A stretch of DNA of 29,944 nucleotides from an uncultured bacterium (GCA_905214305.1 CAJMLK010000035.1:1-29944); one strand, 5' to 3'. Positions 7,646 through 16,122 are shown, counted from the stretch's first letter. Program-made: numbers and translations. Notes: generated from the sequence alone by a model not told the origin.

Positions 7646-8275
7646 TCAGGGCCTGATGACCTTGTCTGCAAGATCAAGGCTGGTCACGATATCAAGCATG
7701 TTGGAAGTTTCTCCAACCGCCTTTGCCTCCAGCAGACCGTAGTGCCCAAGGCAGGCCCCGCATACCAGAATGGAAACGCCCGATGCCGCCAGCCGCTGCA
7801 GCGACTCGAGCGCAGGGCCAGACCGGGCCGCCAGCCTGACACCGCCGTTGACAAGCACCAGACGCCACAGGCGGGGGCCAAGTTCCGGCAGCGTCGCCAG
7901 AAAATTTTCCATAAGCTTCGTGCCCAGGGTGTCATCGCCGCGCCCCAGTGTTTCTGTGGTCAACAGCACGAGGGTCTGCGCACCCGCCCCCTCCACAGCG
8001 CCGGATTCTGCGGCCTGCGGCACAACAGGCGACACGCCCCTGGCGTGCTGTGCGTCCACGGCGTCAGCCGGCACGGCCCTGATGCGCCAGCACCGGGGGT
8101 CGTGCTGCACAACCTCCAGCGCATAGCCACGCCCCTGAAGAAAACGTTGCACATTTTCCAGCGCAGGCGCGTTGTCAACCACCACCTCCAATGCAGCAAG
8201 CCCTTCCCCGACGGCAGTGCGACAGCGAATGACCGGCTGGGGGCAGGCAAGCCCCCTGCAATCAATAATCTCCAT
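7646..8275 (-). CDS. yedF: YedF-like protein: TusA-like plus DsrE-like domains
   Basis: This 209-residue two-domain protein belongs to the group annotated as sulfurtransferase-like selenium metabolism protein YedF. The N-terminal 70 residues are a TusA/SirA fold with CRGLACPQP (Cys6 and Cys11; Cys11 in the CPxP motif is the usual persulfide carrier). After a variable linker, a DsrE/DsrF-like domain follows (LLTTETLGRGDDTLG... VNGGVRLA... CGACLGHYGL), with Cys in the final motif. It is probably a cytoplasmic sulfur or selenium relay; the selenium role rests on genome association in other species, not on anything seen here. An AGAGG ribosome site lies 8 bases before the ATG. Divergent from the MCP gene across 100 bp. 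Confidence 0.88.
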   Translation of the reverse strand: MEIIDCRGLACPQPVIRCRTAVGEGLAALEVVVDNAPALENVQRFLQGRGYALEVVQHDPRCWRIRAVPADAVDAQHARGVSPVVPQAAESGAVEGAGAQTLVLLTTETLGRGDDTLGTKLMENFLATLPELGPRLWRLVLVNGGVRLAARSGPALESLQRLAASGVSILVCGACLGHYGLLEAKAVGETSNMLDIVTSLDLADKVIRP

Positions 8276-8288
8276 AATATCAACCTCT

Positions 8289-8336
8289 TTGCTGTTACAT
8301 GGGTTTATTTACATTTCTTGCTGTTAAGAGTAAATA
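8289..8336 (+). promoter_or_regulatory. Possible promoter with dyad and direct repeats upstream of the MCP gene
   Basis: TTTACA (8308-8313) and TAAATA (8331-8336) are separated by 17 bp, as in a weak sigma70 promoter. The two elements are overlapped by a perfect 7-bp inverted repeat, TATTTAC (8306-8312) and GTAAATA (8330-8336). TTGCTGTTA occurs twice, at 8289-8297 and 8318-8326. This could be an operator in the shared yedF/MCP control region, but the AT-rich context makes chance possible. Confidence 0.35.
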
Positions 8337-8375
8337 TACACTTGCCGATAAGCAAGCAAACCAAGGCGGAAATAT

Positions 8376-10055
8376 ATGGGCATAATACTGCAACTCTTCA
8401 TACTGTGTTCTCTCGCCGGCATGGCTTTCATGGGTGCGCTGCACGGCTTGCAATGGCTGCTGCCTGTTTTCGCCGCAGTCTGTGCCGTGGCGGACGCCCT
8501 CCTCTGGCTGAAACGCCGGGCAGAGGACAAAAAGTTGCGTGATCAGAGCGACGCTCTTTTTGTTGATGGCGCTGCGGCCCGCGAGGGTGATGTGGCCGAA
8601 CGCGCCGGATACTGCTTCAGCCATCTGCACGACGCGGAACAGGCCGTGGCCGAAGACGCCGCTGCCATCAAACATATGAACGCCACGGCCGACGAGCTTA
8701 AAGCACGTCTGGCTGCGGTTGAAGAAGAAAAAAAGAACCTGCACAACAAGTCCGAACGCGGGGCGATGGTGCTGCACAAGGCGCATTCGGTATGCAGCAA
8801 TCTGTCCTCCGACGTGCGCGGCCTGACCAGCCTTGTGGTCGAGGTGAGCAAGGGCGTTGAATCCCAGCGCGACAGTCTCACTGAAAGCAGCCAGGCTATG
8901 GAAAAAGTTTCGCAGGCCGCCTTTGAATCGTCAACCAGAGTGCAGGAACTTTCAGAAAGCGCCCAGCGCTCCAGCGCCAGCGCCGCCACGGGCGAGCGCG
9001 AAGTGGAAGGCGCGCTTTCTTCCATTGAAAAACTCAAGGATATCATCGTACAGCTCAAGGCGGCCATGGCCGGTCTGGGCGAAAAAGCCAGCAATATCGG
9101 CCATGTCATGAATGTCATCAATGAAGTGGCTGACCAGACAAACCTGCTGGCCCTCAATGCCGCCATCGAGGCCGCCAGAGCCGGTGACGCCGGACGCGGC
9201 TTTGCCGTGGTGGCCGACGAGGTGCGCAAGCTGGCCGAAAAAACCATGGGCGCCACCAAGGAAGTGGAAGAAGCCGTGCGGGCCATTCAGGATGAAACAC
9301 AGCTCAATGTGCAGACGGTGGACAGGGCTGCCCGCCTGAGCATGGACGGGGCCGAGCAGGCCGCCCGTGCCGGGGCCTTCATGCGCGACATTCTCCATGC
9401 CATGAACGAAACCGCCGCCCACCTCCAGAGCATAGCCCAGGGCGTCAAGGATCAGTCCGAGCAGAGCATCGGCACAAGCGAGACGATGGGTGAAATCCGC
9501 CGGATATCGGAACAGACGGTAGCCGGCATGGAGACGTTCATCGCCGCCCTCATGAGCTTCCAGAGCGGCATGGAAGAGCTGGACATGACCATCAACGCGC
9601 TGGTCTCGGGCGACTATGAACAGGCCACATCAGACAAGTTCGTCCAGTGGACGCCCAAGCTCGACCTGCATGTCGCCATGGTGGACAGGCAGCACCGGCT
9701 GCTGGTTGACTATATCAACGAACTGTACACGGCAATGGCCCACAACCGCACAACGGAAGAGCTTCAGGTCATTCTGCGCAAGCTGCGCGACTACACGGCC
9801 ACGCACTTTGCGGACGAAGAAAAGCTGTTTACCGCCACCGCCTATCTGGGCGCCGCGGAACACATGAAAATCCACAGAAAATTTGTGGCAAAGCTGGATG
9901 AAGTGGAAGAACAGCTCAAATCCGGTACGGCCACCGTAAGCATGGATCTGCTGACCTTTCTCAAGGACTGGCTTGTGCAGCACATTATGGGTACAGACCC
10001 CACCTATCTGCCGTACCTCAAAAAAGAAGATTTTGAACAGGATCACGGCCGGTAG
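8376..10055 (+). CDS. Methyl-accepting chemotaxis protein with C-terminal hemerythrin domain
   Basis: This 559-residue chemoreceptor probably senses oxygen or redox state through a di-iron site. Two hydrophobic segments at about residues 3-21 and 26-45 form a membrane hairpin with almost no periplasmic loop, and no HAMP domain is evident. A long helical MCP signalling domain follows, with the conserved tip ADQTNLLALNAAIEAARAGD near residue 250. Residues 428-559 are a bacteriohemerythrin with all seven expected iron ligands: His440, His477, Glu481, His496, His500, His536 and Asp541. DcrH of Desulfovibrio vulgaris is the known precedent for this fusion, but it has a periplasmic sensor that seems absent here. 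The receptor therefore probably reads cytoplasmic O2. A terminator follows at 10196. Confidence 0.95.
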   Translation: MGIILQLFILCSLAGMAFMGALHGLQWLLPVFAAVCAVADALLWLKRRAEDKKLRDQSDALFVDGAAAREGDVAERAGYCFSHLHDAEQAVAEDAAAIKHMNATADELKARLAAVEEEKKNLHNKSERGAMVLHKAHSVCSNLSSDVRGLTSLVVEVSKGVESQRDSLTESSQAMEKVSQAAFESSTRVQELSESAQRSSASAATGEREVEGALSSIEKLKDIIVQLKAAMAGLGEKASNIGHVMNVINEVADQTNLLALNAAIEAARAGDAGRGFAVVADEVRKLAEKTMGATKEVEEAVRAIQDETQLNVQTVDRAARLSMDGAEQAARAGAFMRDILHAMNETAAHLQSIAQGVKDQSEQSIGTSETMGEIRRISEQTVAGMETFIAALMSFQSGMEELDMTINALVSGDYEQATSDKFVQWTPKLDLHVAMVDRQHRLLVDYINELYTAMAHNRTTEELQVILRKLRDYTATHFADEEKLFTATAYLGAAEHMKIHRKFVAKLDEVEEQLKSGTATVSMDLLTFLKDWLVQHIMGTDPTYLPYLKKEDFEQDHGR

Positions 10056-10195
10056 AAATCTGCCCGCGGCTCTCTTGCCAGTACGAAGACCAAGGCAAAT
10101 GCCGCCTGACAGGGAGCGCCGACATGCCTGTCCATGCGCGGGATGCCCCCGGAAAGCGGAGCCGAAAACAGTTACCTTCCCTGAAAAACACGCCA

Positions 10196-10233
10196 AAAGG
10201 GCCTTGTTGCAGCAGTGCGGCAAGGCCCTTTCT
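10196..10233 (+). terminator. Intrinsic terminator after the MCP-hemerythrin gene
   Basis: An 11-bp perfect stem, AAAGGGCCTTG (10196-10206) and CAAGGCCCTTT (10221-10231), has a 14-base loop and the short T-rich tail TCTGTTCCTG. It lies 140 bp after the MCP stop. Confidence 0.75.
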
Positions 10234-10286
10234 GTTCCTGCGCGAACAGGGTGCTGATGCCGGGTGATACGCGCGATGACATGCGA

Positions 10287-10354
10287 ATGCGCGCGGCTGG
10301 CCTCTGGTGCATGCGCGCGGCTGGCCTCTGGAGTGTGTGGCTGACCTCTGGTGC
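10287..10354. repeat. Three-unit tandem repeat (about 24 bp)
   Basis: Units at 10287-10310 and 10311-10334 share ATGCGCGCGGCTGGCCTCTGG, and a shorter third unit (10335-10354) keeps GTGTGGCTGACCTCTGGTGC. It is non-coding as far as I can see and lies between two facing terminators in the gap 10056-10568. Apart from these features that gap shows nothing. Confidence 0.85.
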
Positions 10355-10411
10355 GTGCGTGGCGCTGCGAGGCGTGGCCTGCTTGCGCCCCTGCACCACA
10401 GGGCGGAAAAT

Positions 10412-10452
10412 GAGAATGGAGAGAAACGTATTCAGCGTTTCTCTCCATTCTC
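10412..10452 (-). terminator. Hairpin terminator of the pdxST operon
   Basis: A 17-bp perfect inverted repeat, GAGAATGGAGAGAAACG (10412-10428) and its complement (10436-10452), encloses a 7-base loop. On the minus strand it is followed by ATTTTCC, as expected for rho-independent termination of transcription leaving pdxT, about 115 bp past its stop codon. Confidence 0.75.
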
Positions 10453-10568
10453 TCAAAACGTGGCAGCGGGCCTGCATTGTCGCAATATTCAGAACATTTG
10501 CCCATCAGTGCCCGCGCGGCGGCCGCGTACCGTCAAAAACCTCCCCCTTGTCCGGGACGGTGTTTGCG

Positions 10569-11147
10569 TCAGTTGCCGCACATGCCCAGAAAGTAGCCGT
10601 GAAGGCGCGTATCCGGAGTCAGCTCCGGATGAAAGGACGTAGCCAGAATGTTGTTCTGGCGCACGGCCACGGCCTGCCCCCTGACCTCGGCCAGCACCCT
10701 TACGTCCGCCCCCACGCCGGTGATGACGGGAGCGCGGATGAAAACCGCCGGAACAGGTTCCGGGCCGATTTCCGGCATGCTGAGGTCGGTTTCAAAGCTG
10801 TCCACCTGACGGCCAAAGGCATTGCGCCGCACGGTGGCGTCCAGCACGCCCAGGCGTGGCTGGTCTGAGTTTTCAATAACGCGGCACAGCAGGATAAGTC
10901 CGGCACAACTGCCATACACCGGCATGCCCTGTTCAATGCGCTCGCGCAGAGGTTGCAGCATATGCCACTCGTTGAGCAGCTTGCCCATGGTGGTGCTTTC
11001 GCCGCCCGGAATGATCATGGCATCAATGCCATCCATATCCTTGAGCTGACGCACTTCGCGGGCCGCCACGCCCAGACGGGACACGGCGGCCACATGCTCA
11101 CGAAAAGCCCCCTGAAGGGCCAGAACACCCACACAGCGTGCGGCCAT
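10569..11147 (-). CDS. pdxT: Pyridoxal 5'-phosphate synthase glutaminase subunit PdxT
   Basis: PdxT hydrolyses glutamine and channels ammonia to PdxS for vitamin B6 synthesis. At 192 residues it has the usual family length. The class I glutaminase triad is visible: nucleophile Cys81 in YGSCAGLILL, and His173 and Glu175 in SFHPEL. GVLALQGAFREH at the N-terminus and PGGESTTMGKL are family hallmarks. The ATG at 11147 starts one base after the pdxS stop, giving coupled translation and 1:1 stoichiometry; the longer open frame would begin inside pdxS and is rejected. It is transcribed from the pdxS promoter and ends at the hairpin at 10412. Confidence 0.96.
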   Translation of the reverse strand: MAARCVGVLALQGAFREHVAAVSRLGVAAREVRQLKDMDGIDAMIIPGGESTTMGKLLNEWHMLQPLRERIEQGMPVYGSCAGLILLCRVIENSDQPRLGVLDATVRRNAFGRQVDSFETDLSMPEIGPEPVPAVFIRAPVITGVGADVRVLAEVRGQAVAVRQNNILATSFHPELTPDTRLHGYFLGMCGN

Positions 11148-11148
11148 A

Positions 11149-12030
11149 TTACCAGCCCCGCTCCTGCATGCGCTCGCCCGAAGGAATGGTGGAAATTTCA
11201 ATACCCACCATAGGTTCGCCCAGATCGCGAGAGATTTCGGCCAGCAGGGCGAAATCCTTGTAGTTGGTCACGGCCTGCACAATGGCACGGGCACGCTTGG
11301 CCGGATCGCCGGACTTGAAGATGCCGGAACCCACAAACACGCCGTCGCAGCCAAGATGCATCATCATGGCGGCGTCAGCCGGGGTGGCAATGCCACCGGC
11401 GGCAAAGTTGACCACGGGCAGGCGGCCTTCTTTGCGCACGAGCAGGCACAGTTCAAGAGGAGCGCCCATTTCTTTGGCAAAGTTGGGCACTTCGGCTTCG
11501 GGCAGGGCGCAGAGCATGCGCACTTCGTCCATAACCTGACGGCAGTGACGCACAGCTTCAACCACGTTGCCCGTGCCCGGCTCGCCCTTGGTGCGAATCA
11601 TGGCAGCGCCTTCGGCGATGCGGCGCAGGGCTTCGCCCAGATTGCGGCAACCGCAGACAAAAGGCACGGTAAAGTCGCGCTTGTCGATATGATATTTGTC
11701 GTCAGCGGGAGTGAGCACTTCGCTTTCGTCAATGTAGTCCACACCCATCGACTCAAGAATGCGCGCTTCCACAAAGTGGCCGATGCGCGCCTTGGCCATA
11801 ACGGGAATGGAGGCCACTTCCATGATTTTTTTAACAATGGTGGGGTCGGCCATGCGGGCCACGCCGCCGGCAGCGCGAATGTCCGCAGGTACGCGTTCCA
11901 GAGCCATTACGGCGCAAGCGCCAGCTTCTTCAGCGATCTTGGCCTGTTCGGGAGTGGTGACGTCCATGATCACGCCGCCTTTCAGCATTTCCGCAAGGCC
12001 TGTCTTCAGGCGGATGGTGCCCTGTTCCAT
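11149..12030 (-). CDS. pdxS: Pyridoxal 5'-phosphate synthase lyase subunit PdxS
   Basis: PdxS makes pyridoxal 5'-phosphate from ribose 5-phosphate, glyceraldehyde 3-phosphate and ammonia delivered by PdxT, in a DXP-independent route. The 293-residue protein is full length and very conserved: MDVTTPEQAKIAEEAGA near residue 22, ALERVPADIRAAGGVARM, and VMAKARIGHFVEARIL. Asp23, Lys80 and Lys148 match the catalytic Asp24, Lys81 and Lys149 of Bacillus subtilis PdxS within one residue. An AAAGGAG ribosome site lies 8 bases before the ATG. A well-spaced promoter (12110-12138) drives the operon. Confidence 0.98.
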   Translation of the reverse strand: MEQGTIRLKTGLAEMLKGGVIMDVTTPEQAKIAEEAGACAVMALERVPADIRAAGGVARMADPTIVKKIMEVASIPVMAKARIGHFVEARILESMGVDYIDESEVLTPADDKYHIDKRDFTVPFVCGCRNLGEALRRIAEGAAMIRTKGEPGTGNVVEAVRHCRQVMDEVRMLCALPEAEVPNFAKEMGAPLELCLLVRKEGRLPVVNFAAGGIATPADAAMMMHLGCDGVFVGSGIFKSGDPAKRARAIVQAVTNYKDFALLAEISRDLGEPMVGIEISTIPSGERMQERGW

Positions 12031-12109
12031 TTCTTCTACTCCTTTGAGCCGGGTCTGCCGGCGAGATGTTTGGCAGTCTACCGCTCACGCTGCGGCGTTG
12101 CTGGGATGC

Positions 12110-12138
12110 TTTATATGTCATAAGCGGTCGCCTGACAA
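12110..12138 (-). promoter_or_regulatory. Predicted sigma70-type promoter of pdxST
   Basis: On the minus strand TTGTCA (12133-12138), a 17-bp spacer and TATAAA (12110-12115) form a good promoter about 80 bp before the pdxS ATG. It lies in the 198-bp divergent gap to the 12229 gene. No equally clear promoter is seen on the plus strand. Confidence 0.6.
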
Positions 12139-12228
12139 TACATTGGCGAAGCCGAAACAGGTTCTGATCGCCTCCGGCTTGCGCTCTCCCCCGGCTCTGA
12201 GTATGCTGTATTTTTCCAGAGGATGCCT

Positions 12229-13083
12229 ATGACGACCACACCCAGTTTCTGTATCAGGCTGCCTTTTCTGCGCGGTTCCCTGGCGGACAGGCACGCGGAA
12301 GATGCCCGTACGGCCCTGCCCGCGACCCTGCTTTTGTGGCCCGGCCTGCCACAGCCCCCGCAAACGGGCGTATTTTGCCCGGCGGACTATCCTTTCGGCC
12401 CGCGCGAGGCCGCAGCCTGCGTTGAAGACCTGCGCCGCATGGGCGACGAGGCCCTTTCGGGCCTGCCCGTGGGAGCCGCCTCGGCGGGCAATGCCCGCGC
12501 CGCCCGCCATGCCTCGGAAATGGCGATGCTGCGCGAGCTTGGCAATGCGGACAGTCAGGCCGCCCTCAGGGCCGAGGCCGCCCGCAGGCTGCGCATCGAG
12601 CACGAGCAGGCGCAGAAGACCCTTCTATGGGTATGGCTTCAGGAAGAACGCATGGCTGAACTGGCGGACATGGCCCATGCGCTGGCCCGCAAGTCCGAAA
12701 GCTTCACCCGTTCCCTTGGAGTGGACGAAGGCGATGCCCAGGGCGCGGGCGATTTTGAATACCATGCGGGCGCAGGCATTCTGGGCATGCCCGTAACCCT
12801 CGATCTGGGGCTGATGCCGCCGTGGCGGCTCGTAACAGCCAATGCCATGCACTTTTTGCCGCCCGACATGCCCATTCTGGCAGAAGGCCTCATGGCCGAA
12901 GACATGCAGGAAGAAATGGATTTCAATCCGGCCACGGTGCATGCCGCCATTCCGGCCACCATCCTGCCGCGCCTGCTTCAGGCGCACGCCCCGGCCTGGC
13001 GCATTCTCGGCCGCACACAGCCCACCGGCTCTCCGCCTCTGGATGCCGAGCGCCTGTGGCTTGTATGGAGGCCCGCATCATGA
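12229..13083 (+). CDS. Protein of unknown function, soluble, 284 residues
   Basis: I do not recognise a family. The protein is soluble, Ala/Leu/Met-rich and has no signal peptide. The middle (about residues 85-160) is strongly helical (ARAARHASEMAMLRELG, AALRAEAARRLRIEHEQAQ, ERMAELADMAHALARK). The C-terminal part has a conserved-looking block, PPWRLVTANAMHFLPPDMP, followed by ATVHAAIPATILPRLLQ and a closing WLVWRP. The ATG at 12229 has an AGAGGA ribosome site 6 bases upstream; the ATG at 12223 is too close to it. The stop overlaps the start of the HAD gene by 4 bp (ATGA), so the two are translationally coupled and probably functionally linked. Coding is well supported by frame length and the overlap. 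Confidence 0.8.
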   Translation: MTTTPSFCIRLPFLRGSLADRHAEDARTALPATLLLWPGLPQPPQTGVFCPADYPFGPREAAACVEDLRRMGDEALSGLPVGAASAGNARAARHASEMAMLRELGNADSQAALRAEAARRLRIEHEQAQKTLLWVWLQEERMAELADMAHALARKSESFTRSLGVDEGDAQGAGDFEYHAGAGILGMPVTLDLGLMPPWRLVTANAMHFLPPDMPILAEGLMAEDMQEEMDFNPATVHAAIPATILPRLLQAHAPAWRILGRTQPTGSPPLDAERLWLVWRPAS

Positions 13084-13745
13084 GCACGCTTTTTCCCCAC
13101 GGCCTTGCAGGAGTCATCTTTGACTGCGATGGCGTAATGATAGACTCTCGCGAATCCAACAATATTTTCTACAATCGCGTGCTTGAATACTTCAATCTTG
13201 CACCCATGACGCCGGAGCAGGAAGAATACTGCTTTATGGCAACCGCCATGCAGTCATTGCTGTACATTGTTCCGCCACACCTTCACGATCAGATAGAGCA
13301 TGTAACACGCGATGTCGTCAACTATCGGCGCGACATACTGCCCATGCTGCGCCTGCAGCCGGGATTTACCGACTTTATTGACGACCTTCGTGACCGCCGG
13401 GTGCGCATGGCCGTGCATACCAACCGCAGGTTTGAGGGAATACAAACGGTTCTGGACATTTTCGGCCTGCCCACCTATTTTAATCCTGTGGTTGCGGCCG
13501 ATACGGCAGCGCCCAAGCCGTCTCCCGAAGGCACGCGGCGCATCTGCTCCGCATGGGGCGTTCAGCCCGAAACCGTGCTTTTCGTGGGCGACAGCGAACA
13601 CGACAAGGAAGCGGCCCGGGGGGCGGGCGTAGTATTTGCGGCGTTTAACGGCGGGCTTCTGCGGGGGCAGATAACGGTTGCGGACTATGCGGGCCTGCAC
13701 GCCGCGCTGAACCCGATATTGCCGCCCCAGAATGCCACGACGTAA
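13080..13745 (+). CDS. HAD-superfamily hydrolase (phosphoglycolate phosphatase-like)
   Basis: This 221-residue HAD-family phosphatase has the four motifs in order: VIFDCDGVMIDS (nucleophile Asp15, acid Asp17); a motif II-like Thr in MAVHTNRRF; Lys in AAPKPSPEG; and GDSEHDKEAA for Mg2+. An alpha-helical cap lies between motifs I and II. The layout resembles Gph or PpaX phosphatases, but the substrate is not determinable. The start overlaps the preceding stop (ATGA), and GGAGG lies 8 bases upstream. Part of the gene run that leads into ilvBN. Confidence 0.9.
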   Translation: MSTLFPHGLAGVIFDCDGVMIDSRESNNIFYNRVLEYFNLAPMTPEQEEYCFMATAMQSLLYIVPPHLHDQIEHVTRDVVNYRRDILPMLRLQPGFTDFIDDLRDRRVRMAVHTNRRFEGIQTVLDIFGLPTYFNPVVAADTAAPKPSPEGTRRICSAWGVQPETVLFVGDSEHDKEAARGAGVVFAAFNGGLLRGQITVADYAGLHAALNPILPPQNATT

Positions 13746-13811
13746 AACCAGGCCCCGCCGGGTTCCCCTGAGCGTATTTTTTGACCCCAAGACCGCCATT
13801 CTGGAGGGCGC

Positions 13812-14114
13812 ATGATTGTTCTGGCCAATACCATGAGCGCCGTTGCCATGATTCTCGGTTCACTGCTGAACCTGTATTTCTGGATCGTCATCATCGCGGC
13901 CGTGCTCACCTGGGTGCGTCCCGACCCATATAATCCCATAGTGCGCACCCTGCGCGCCCTCACGGAACCCGTGTTTTACCGTGTGCGCAAGTGGTTGCCA
14001 TTCACCTACACCACCGGCATGGACTTCTCCCCGGTGGTGGTGCTGCTGAGCATCGAGCTTTTCAACCGCATTGTGGTTGCCTCTCTTGCCCAGTACGCGC
14101 TGGCCATCCAATAA
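13812..14114 (+). CDS. yggT: YggT-family membrane protein
   Basis: This 100-residue protein has two hydrophobic segments, at about residues 8-35 (MSAVAMILGSLLNLYFWIVI onward) and 70-95. Between them is the YggT signature: VLTWVRPDPYNPIVR, LTEPVFYRVRKWLP, then MDFSPVVVLL. YggT proteins are small inner-membrane proteins, linked in some bacteria to osmotic tolerance or cell-division loci; the exact role is unknown. A GGAGGG ribosome site lies close to the ATG, at a slightly short spacing. Downstream of the HAD gene by 66 bp and upstream of the DUF465-like gene by 54 bp. Confidence 0.92.
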   Translation: MIVLANTMSAVAMILGSLLNLYFWIVIIAAVLTWVRPDPYNPIVRTLRALTEPVFYRVRKWLPFTYTTGMDFSPVVVLLSIELFNRIVVASLAQYALAIQ

Positions 14115-14168
14115 CTCCGGCTTCCTCGCGGACTTCCGCGTTCGAACATCTAACAATGGAGATTTCTT

Positions 14169-14399
14169 ATGGATCAGCATGAACTAGAACTACTAACCAA
14201 GTATGCGGCTACTGATCCGGAGCTGAAATCCCTTTGGGAAGATCACGTGCTCTACGAAAAACAGGTAGAAAAGCTTGAAGGCAAACCCTTCCGCACCCCT
14301 ACTGAAGAACAGACCTTGAAGCAACTGAAAAAACAGAAGCTTGAGGGCAAAACCCAGCTCATGGCAATCCTCGACAGGATAAAAAAACAGGATTGCTAG
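14169..14399 (+). CDS. DUF465 (YdcH)-like small helical protein
   Basis: This 76-residue, highly charged protein is predicted to be an antiparallel helical hairpin: DPELKSLWEDHVLYEKQVEKLE, a turn at KPFRTPTEEQ, then LKQLKKQKLEGKTQLMAIL. This pattern, especially the LxxEHxxYEKQVxxLE-like start, matches DUF465/YdcH-type proteins of unknown function. GGAGA lies 7 bases before the ATG. The gene ends 21 bp before ilvB and is probably in the same transcript, although no functional link to branched-chain synthesis is known. Confidence 0.85.
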   Translation: MDQHELELLTKYAATDPELKSLWEDHVLYEKQVEKLEGKPFRTPTEEQTLKQLKKQKLEGKTQLMAILDRIKKQDC

Positions 14400-14420
14400 C
14401 AGGCTGTTAAGGAGCCGGCT

Positions 14421-16112
14421 ATGGAATGTACAGGTGCGCAGATTCTCCTTGAGTCCCTGAAGAGAGAAGGCGTTGACGTGCTGTTCGGGTATCCCGGCGG
14501 CGCAGTGATTGATATATATGACGAACTGCCGCGACATCAGGAAATACGTCACGTGCTGGTACGACATGAACAAGGGGCTGTGCACGCGGCTGACGGCTAT
14601 GCCCGCGCCTCCGGAAAGGTAGGGGCCTGTCTGGTTACTTCCGGTCCCGGAGCCACAAATACGGTGACGGGCATAGCCACAGCCTATTCCGATTCCATTC
14701 CTCTCGTAGTCATTACGGGGCAGGTTCCCACACAGCTGATCGGCAATGATGCCTTTCAGGAAGTGGACATCGTGGGCATCACCCGCCCCTGCACCAAGCA
14801 TAATTTTCTGGTAAAGGACATCAACAGGCTGGCCCTTACCATCCGTCAGGCTTTCTATCTGGCGCGCACGGGCCGCCCCGGCCCGGTTCTTGTTGACCTG
14901 CCCAAAGACGTCATGCAGACAAAGGCCGAATTTGTGTGGCCCGAAGAAGTCTACATGCGCAGCTACAACCCCACCTACAAGCCCAATCTCAACCAGTTGC
15001 GGCGCTCGGTAGAAGAACTGGCGCGCGCCGAACGCCCGGTTATTCTGGCCGGGGGCGGGGTTATCATGTCCGATGCCGCCGAGGCCCTCACGAACCTCGC
15101 GCGCAAGCTGCAAATCCCCGTCACCTGCTCGCTCATGGGCCTTGGGGCCTTTCCCGCTACTGACCCGCTGTGGCTCGGCATGGTGGGCATGCACGGCACA
15201 TACGCCGCCAACCTGGCGATCAACAATGCCGATGTGCTGGTGTGCGTGGGTGCGCGCTTTGATGACCGCGTTACGGGCAAGCTGGCAGGCTTCGCGCCCA
15301 AGGCGCGTATTGTGCATATCGACATCGACCCCACATCCATACGCAAAAACGTGGAAGTTCACGTTCCCGTGGTGGGCGACTGCCGCCTGGCGCTTGAGGG
15401 CATGGGCGAAATATGCAGCGCCAAACTTGAGGGCAAAGACTGGGGCAGCGAACACGCGGCGTGGCTTGAAGCCGTGGCCGAATGGAAAAAAAGCAAACCC
15501 CTCTGCTATCAGAAAAACCACAATATCAAGCCGCAGGAAGTCATCCAGACCCTGTACGAGCTTTCCAACGACGATGCCATCATCGCGACGGAAGTGGGCC
15601 AGCACCAGATGTGGGTAGCCCAGTTCTACACGTTCACAAAGCCGCGCACCCTGCTCACCAGCGGAGGTCTCGGAACCATGGGTTACGGCTTTCCCGCGTC
15701 CATCGGCGCGCAGTTTGCCTTTCCCCACAAAAAAGTCATCACTGTGGCGGGCGACGCCTCATTGCAGATGAACATCCAGGAGCTGGCCACCGTGGTCGCC
15801 AACAGGCTGCCCATCAAGGTCGTCATCCTCAACAACCGCCACCTCGGCATGGTGCGCCAGTGGCAGGAACTCTTTTACAACCAGAACTACAGCTCCACCA
15901 ACATGGAGGCCCAGCCGGACTTTGTGAAGCTGGCCGAAGCCTACGGGGCCGAAGGCTATCGCATCGAAAAGCCCGAAGACCTGCGTGCCACCCTCGAAAA
16001 GGCCCTTGCCACACCCAATCCGGCCTTTATCGATGTAGTGGTTGAGCGCGAGGAAAACGTGTACCCCATCGTGCCTGCGGGCGCGGCGCTTGATGAAATG
16101 TTGCTGGTGTAA
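14421..16112 (+). CDS. ilvB: Acetolactate synthase large (catalytic) subunit
   Basis: IlvB is the thiamine-diphosphate and FAD-dependent enzyme that condenses pyruvate with pyruvate or 2-oxobutyrate, the first step to valine, leucine and isoleucine. The 563-residue protein is full length. Motifs: catalytic Glu50 in VRHEQGAVHAADGYARASG, GPGATN, TGQVPTQLIGNDAFQEVD, FDDRVTGK, and the ThDP motif beginning GDASLQMNIQEL and ending ILNN. AAGGAG lies just before the ATG. ilvN follows after 10 bp. Confidence 0.97.
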   Translation: MECTGAQILLESLKREGVDVLFGYPGGAVIDIYDELPRHQEIRHVLVRHEQGAVHAADGYARASGKVGACLVTSGPGATNTVTGIATAYSDSIPLVVITGQVPTQLIGNDAFQEVDIVGITRPCTKHNFLVKDINRLALTIRQAFYLARTGRPGPVLVDLPKDVMQTKAEFVWPEEVYMRSYNPTYKPNLNQLRRSVEELARAERPVILAGGGVIMSDAAEALTNLARKLQIPVTCSLMGLGAFPATDPLWLGMVGMHGTYAANLAINNADVLVCVGARFDDRVTGKLAGFAPKARIVHIDIDPTSIRKNVEVHVPVVGDCRLALEGMGEICSAKLEGKDWGSEHAAWLEAVAEWKKSKPLCYQKNHNIKPQEVIQTLYELSNDDAIIATEVGQHQMWVAQFYTFTKPRTLLTSGGLGTMGYGFPASIGAQFAFPHKKVITVAGDASLQMNIQELATVVANRLPIKVVILNNRHLGMVRQWQELFYNQNYSSTNMEAQPDFVKLAEAYGAEGYRIEKPEDLRATLEKALATPNPAFIDVVVEREENVYPIVPAGAALDEMLLV

Positions 16113-16122
16113 AGGAGGGGCT

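Noticed and set aside
10287..10354. CRISPR-like array
   Set aside because: Units are directly adjacent without spacers, only three copies, no cas genes.
14193..15728. 511-codon open frame on the minus strand, antisense to ilvB
   Set aside because: It lies across a fully conserved ilvB, shows no known motif and has the composition of a GC-rich shadow frame.
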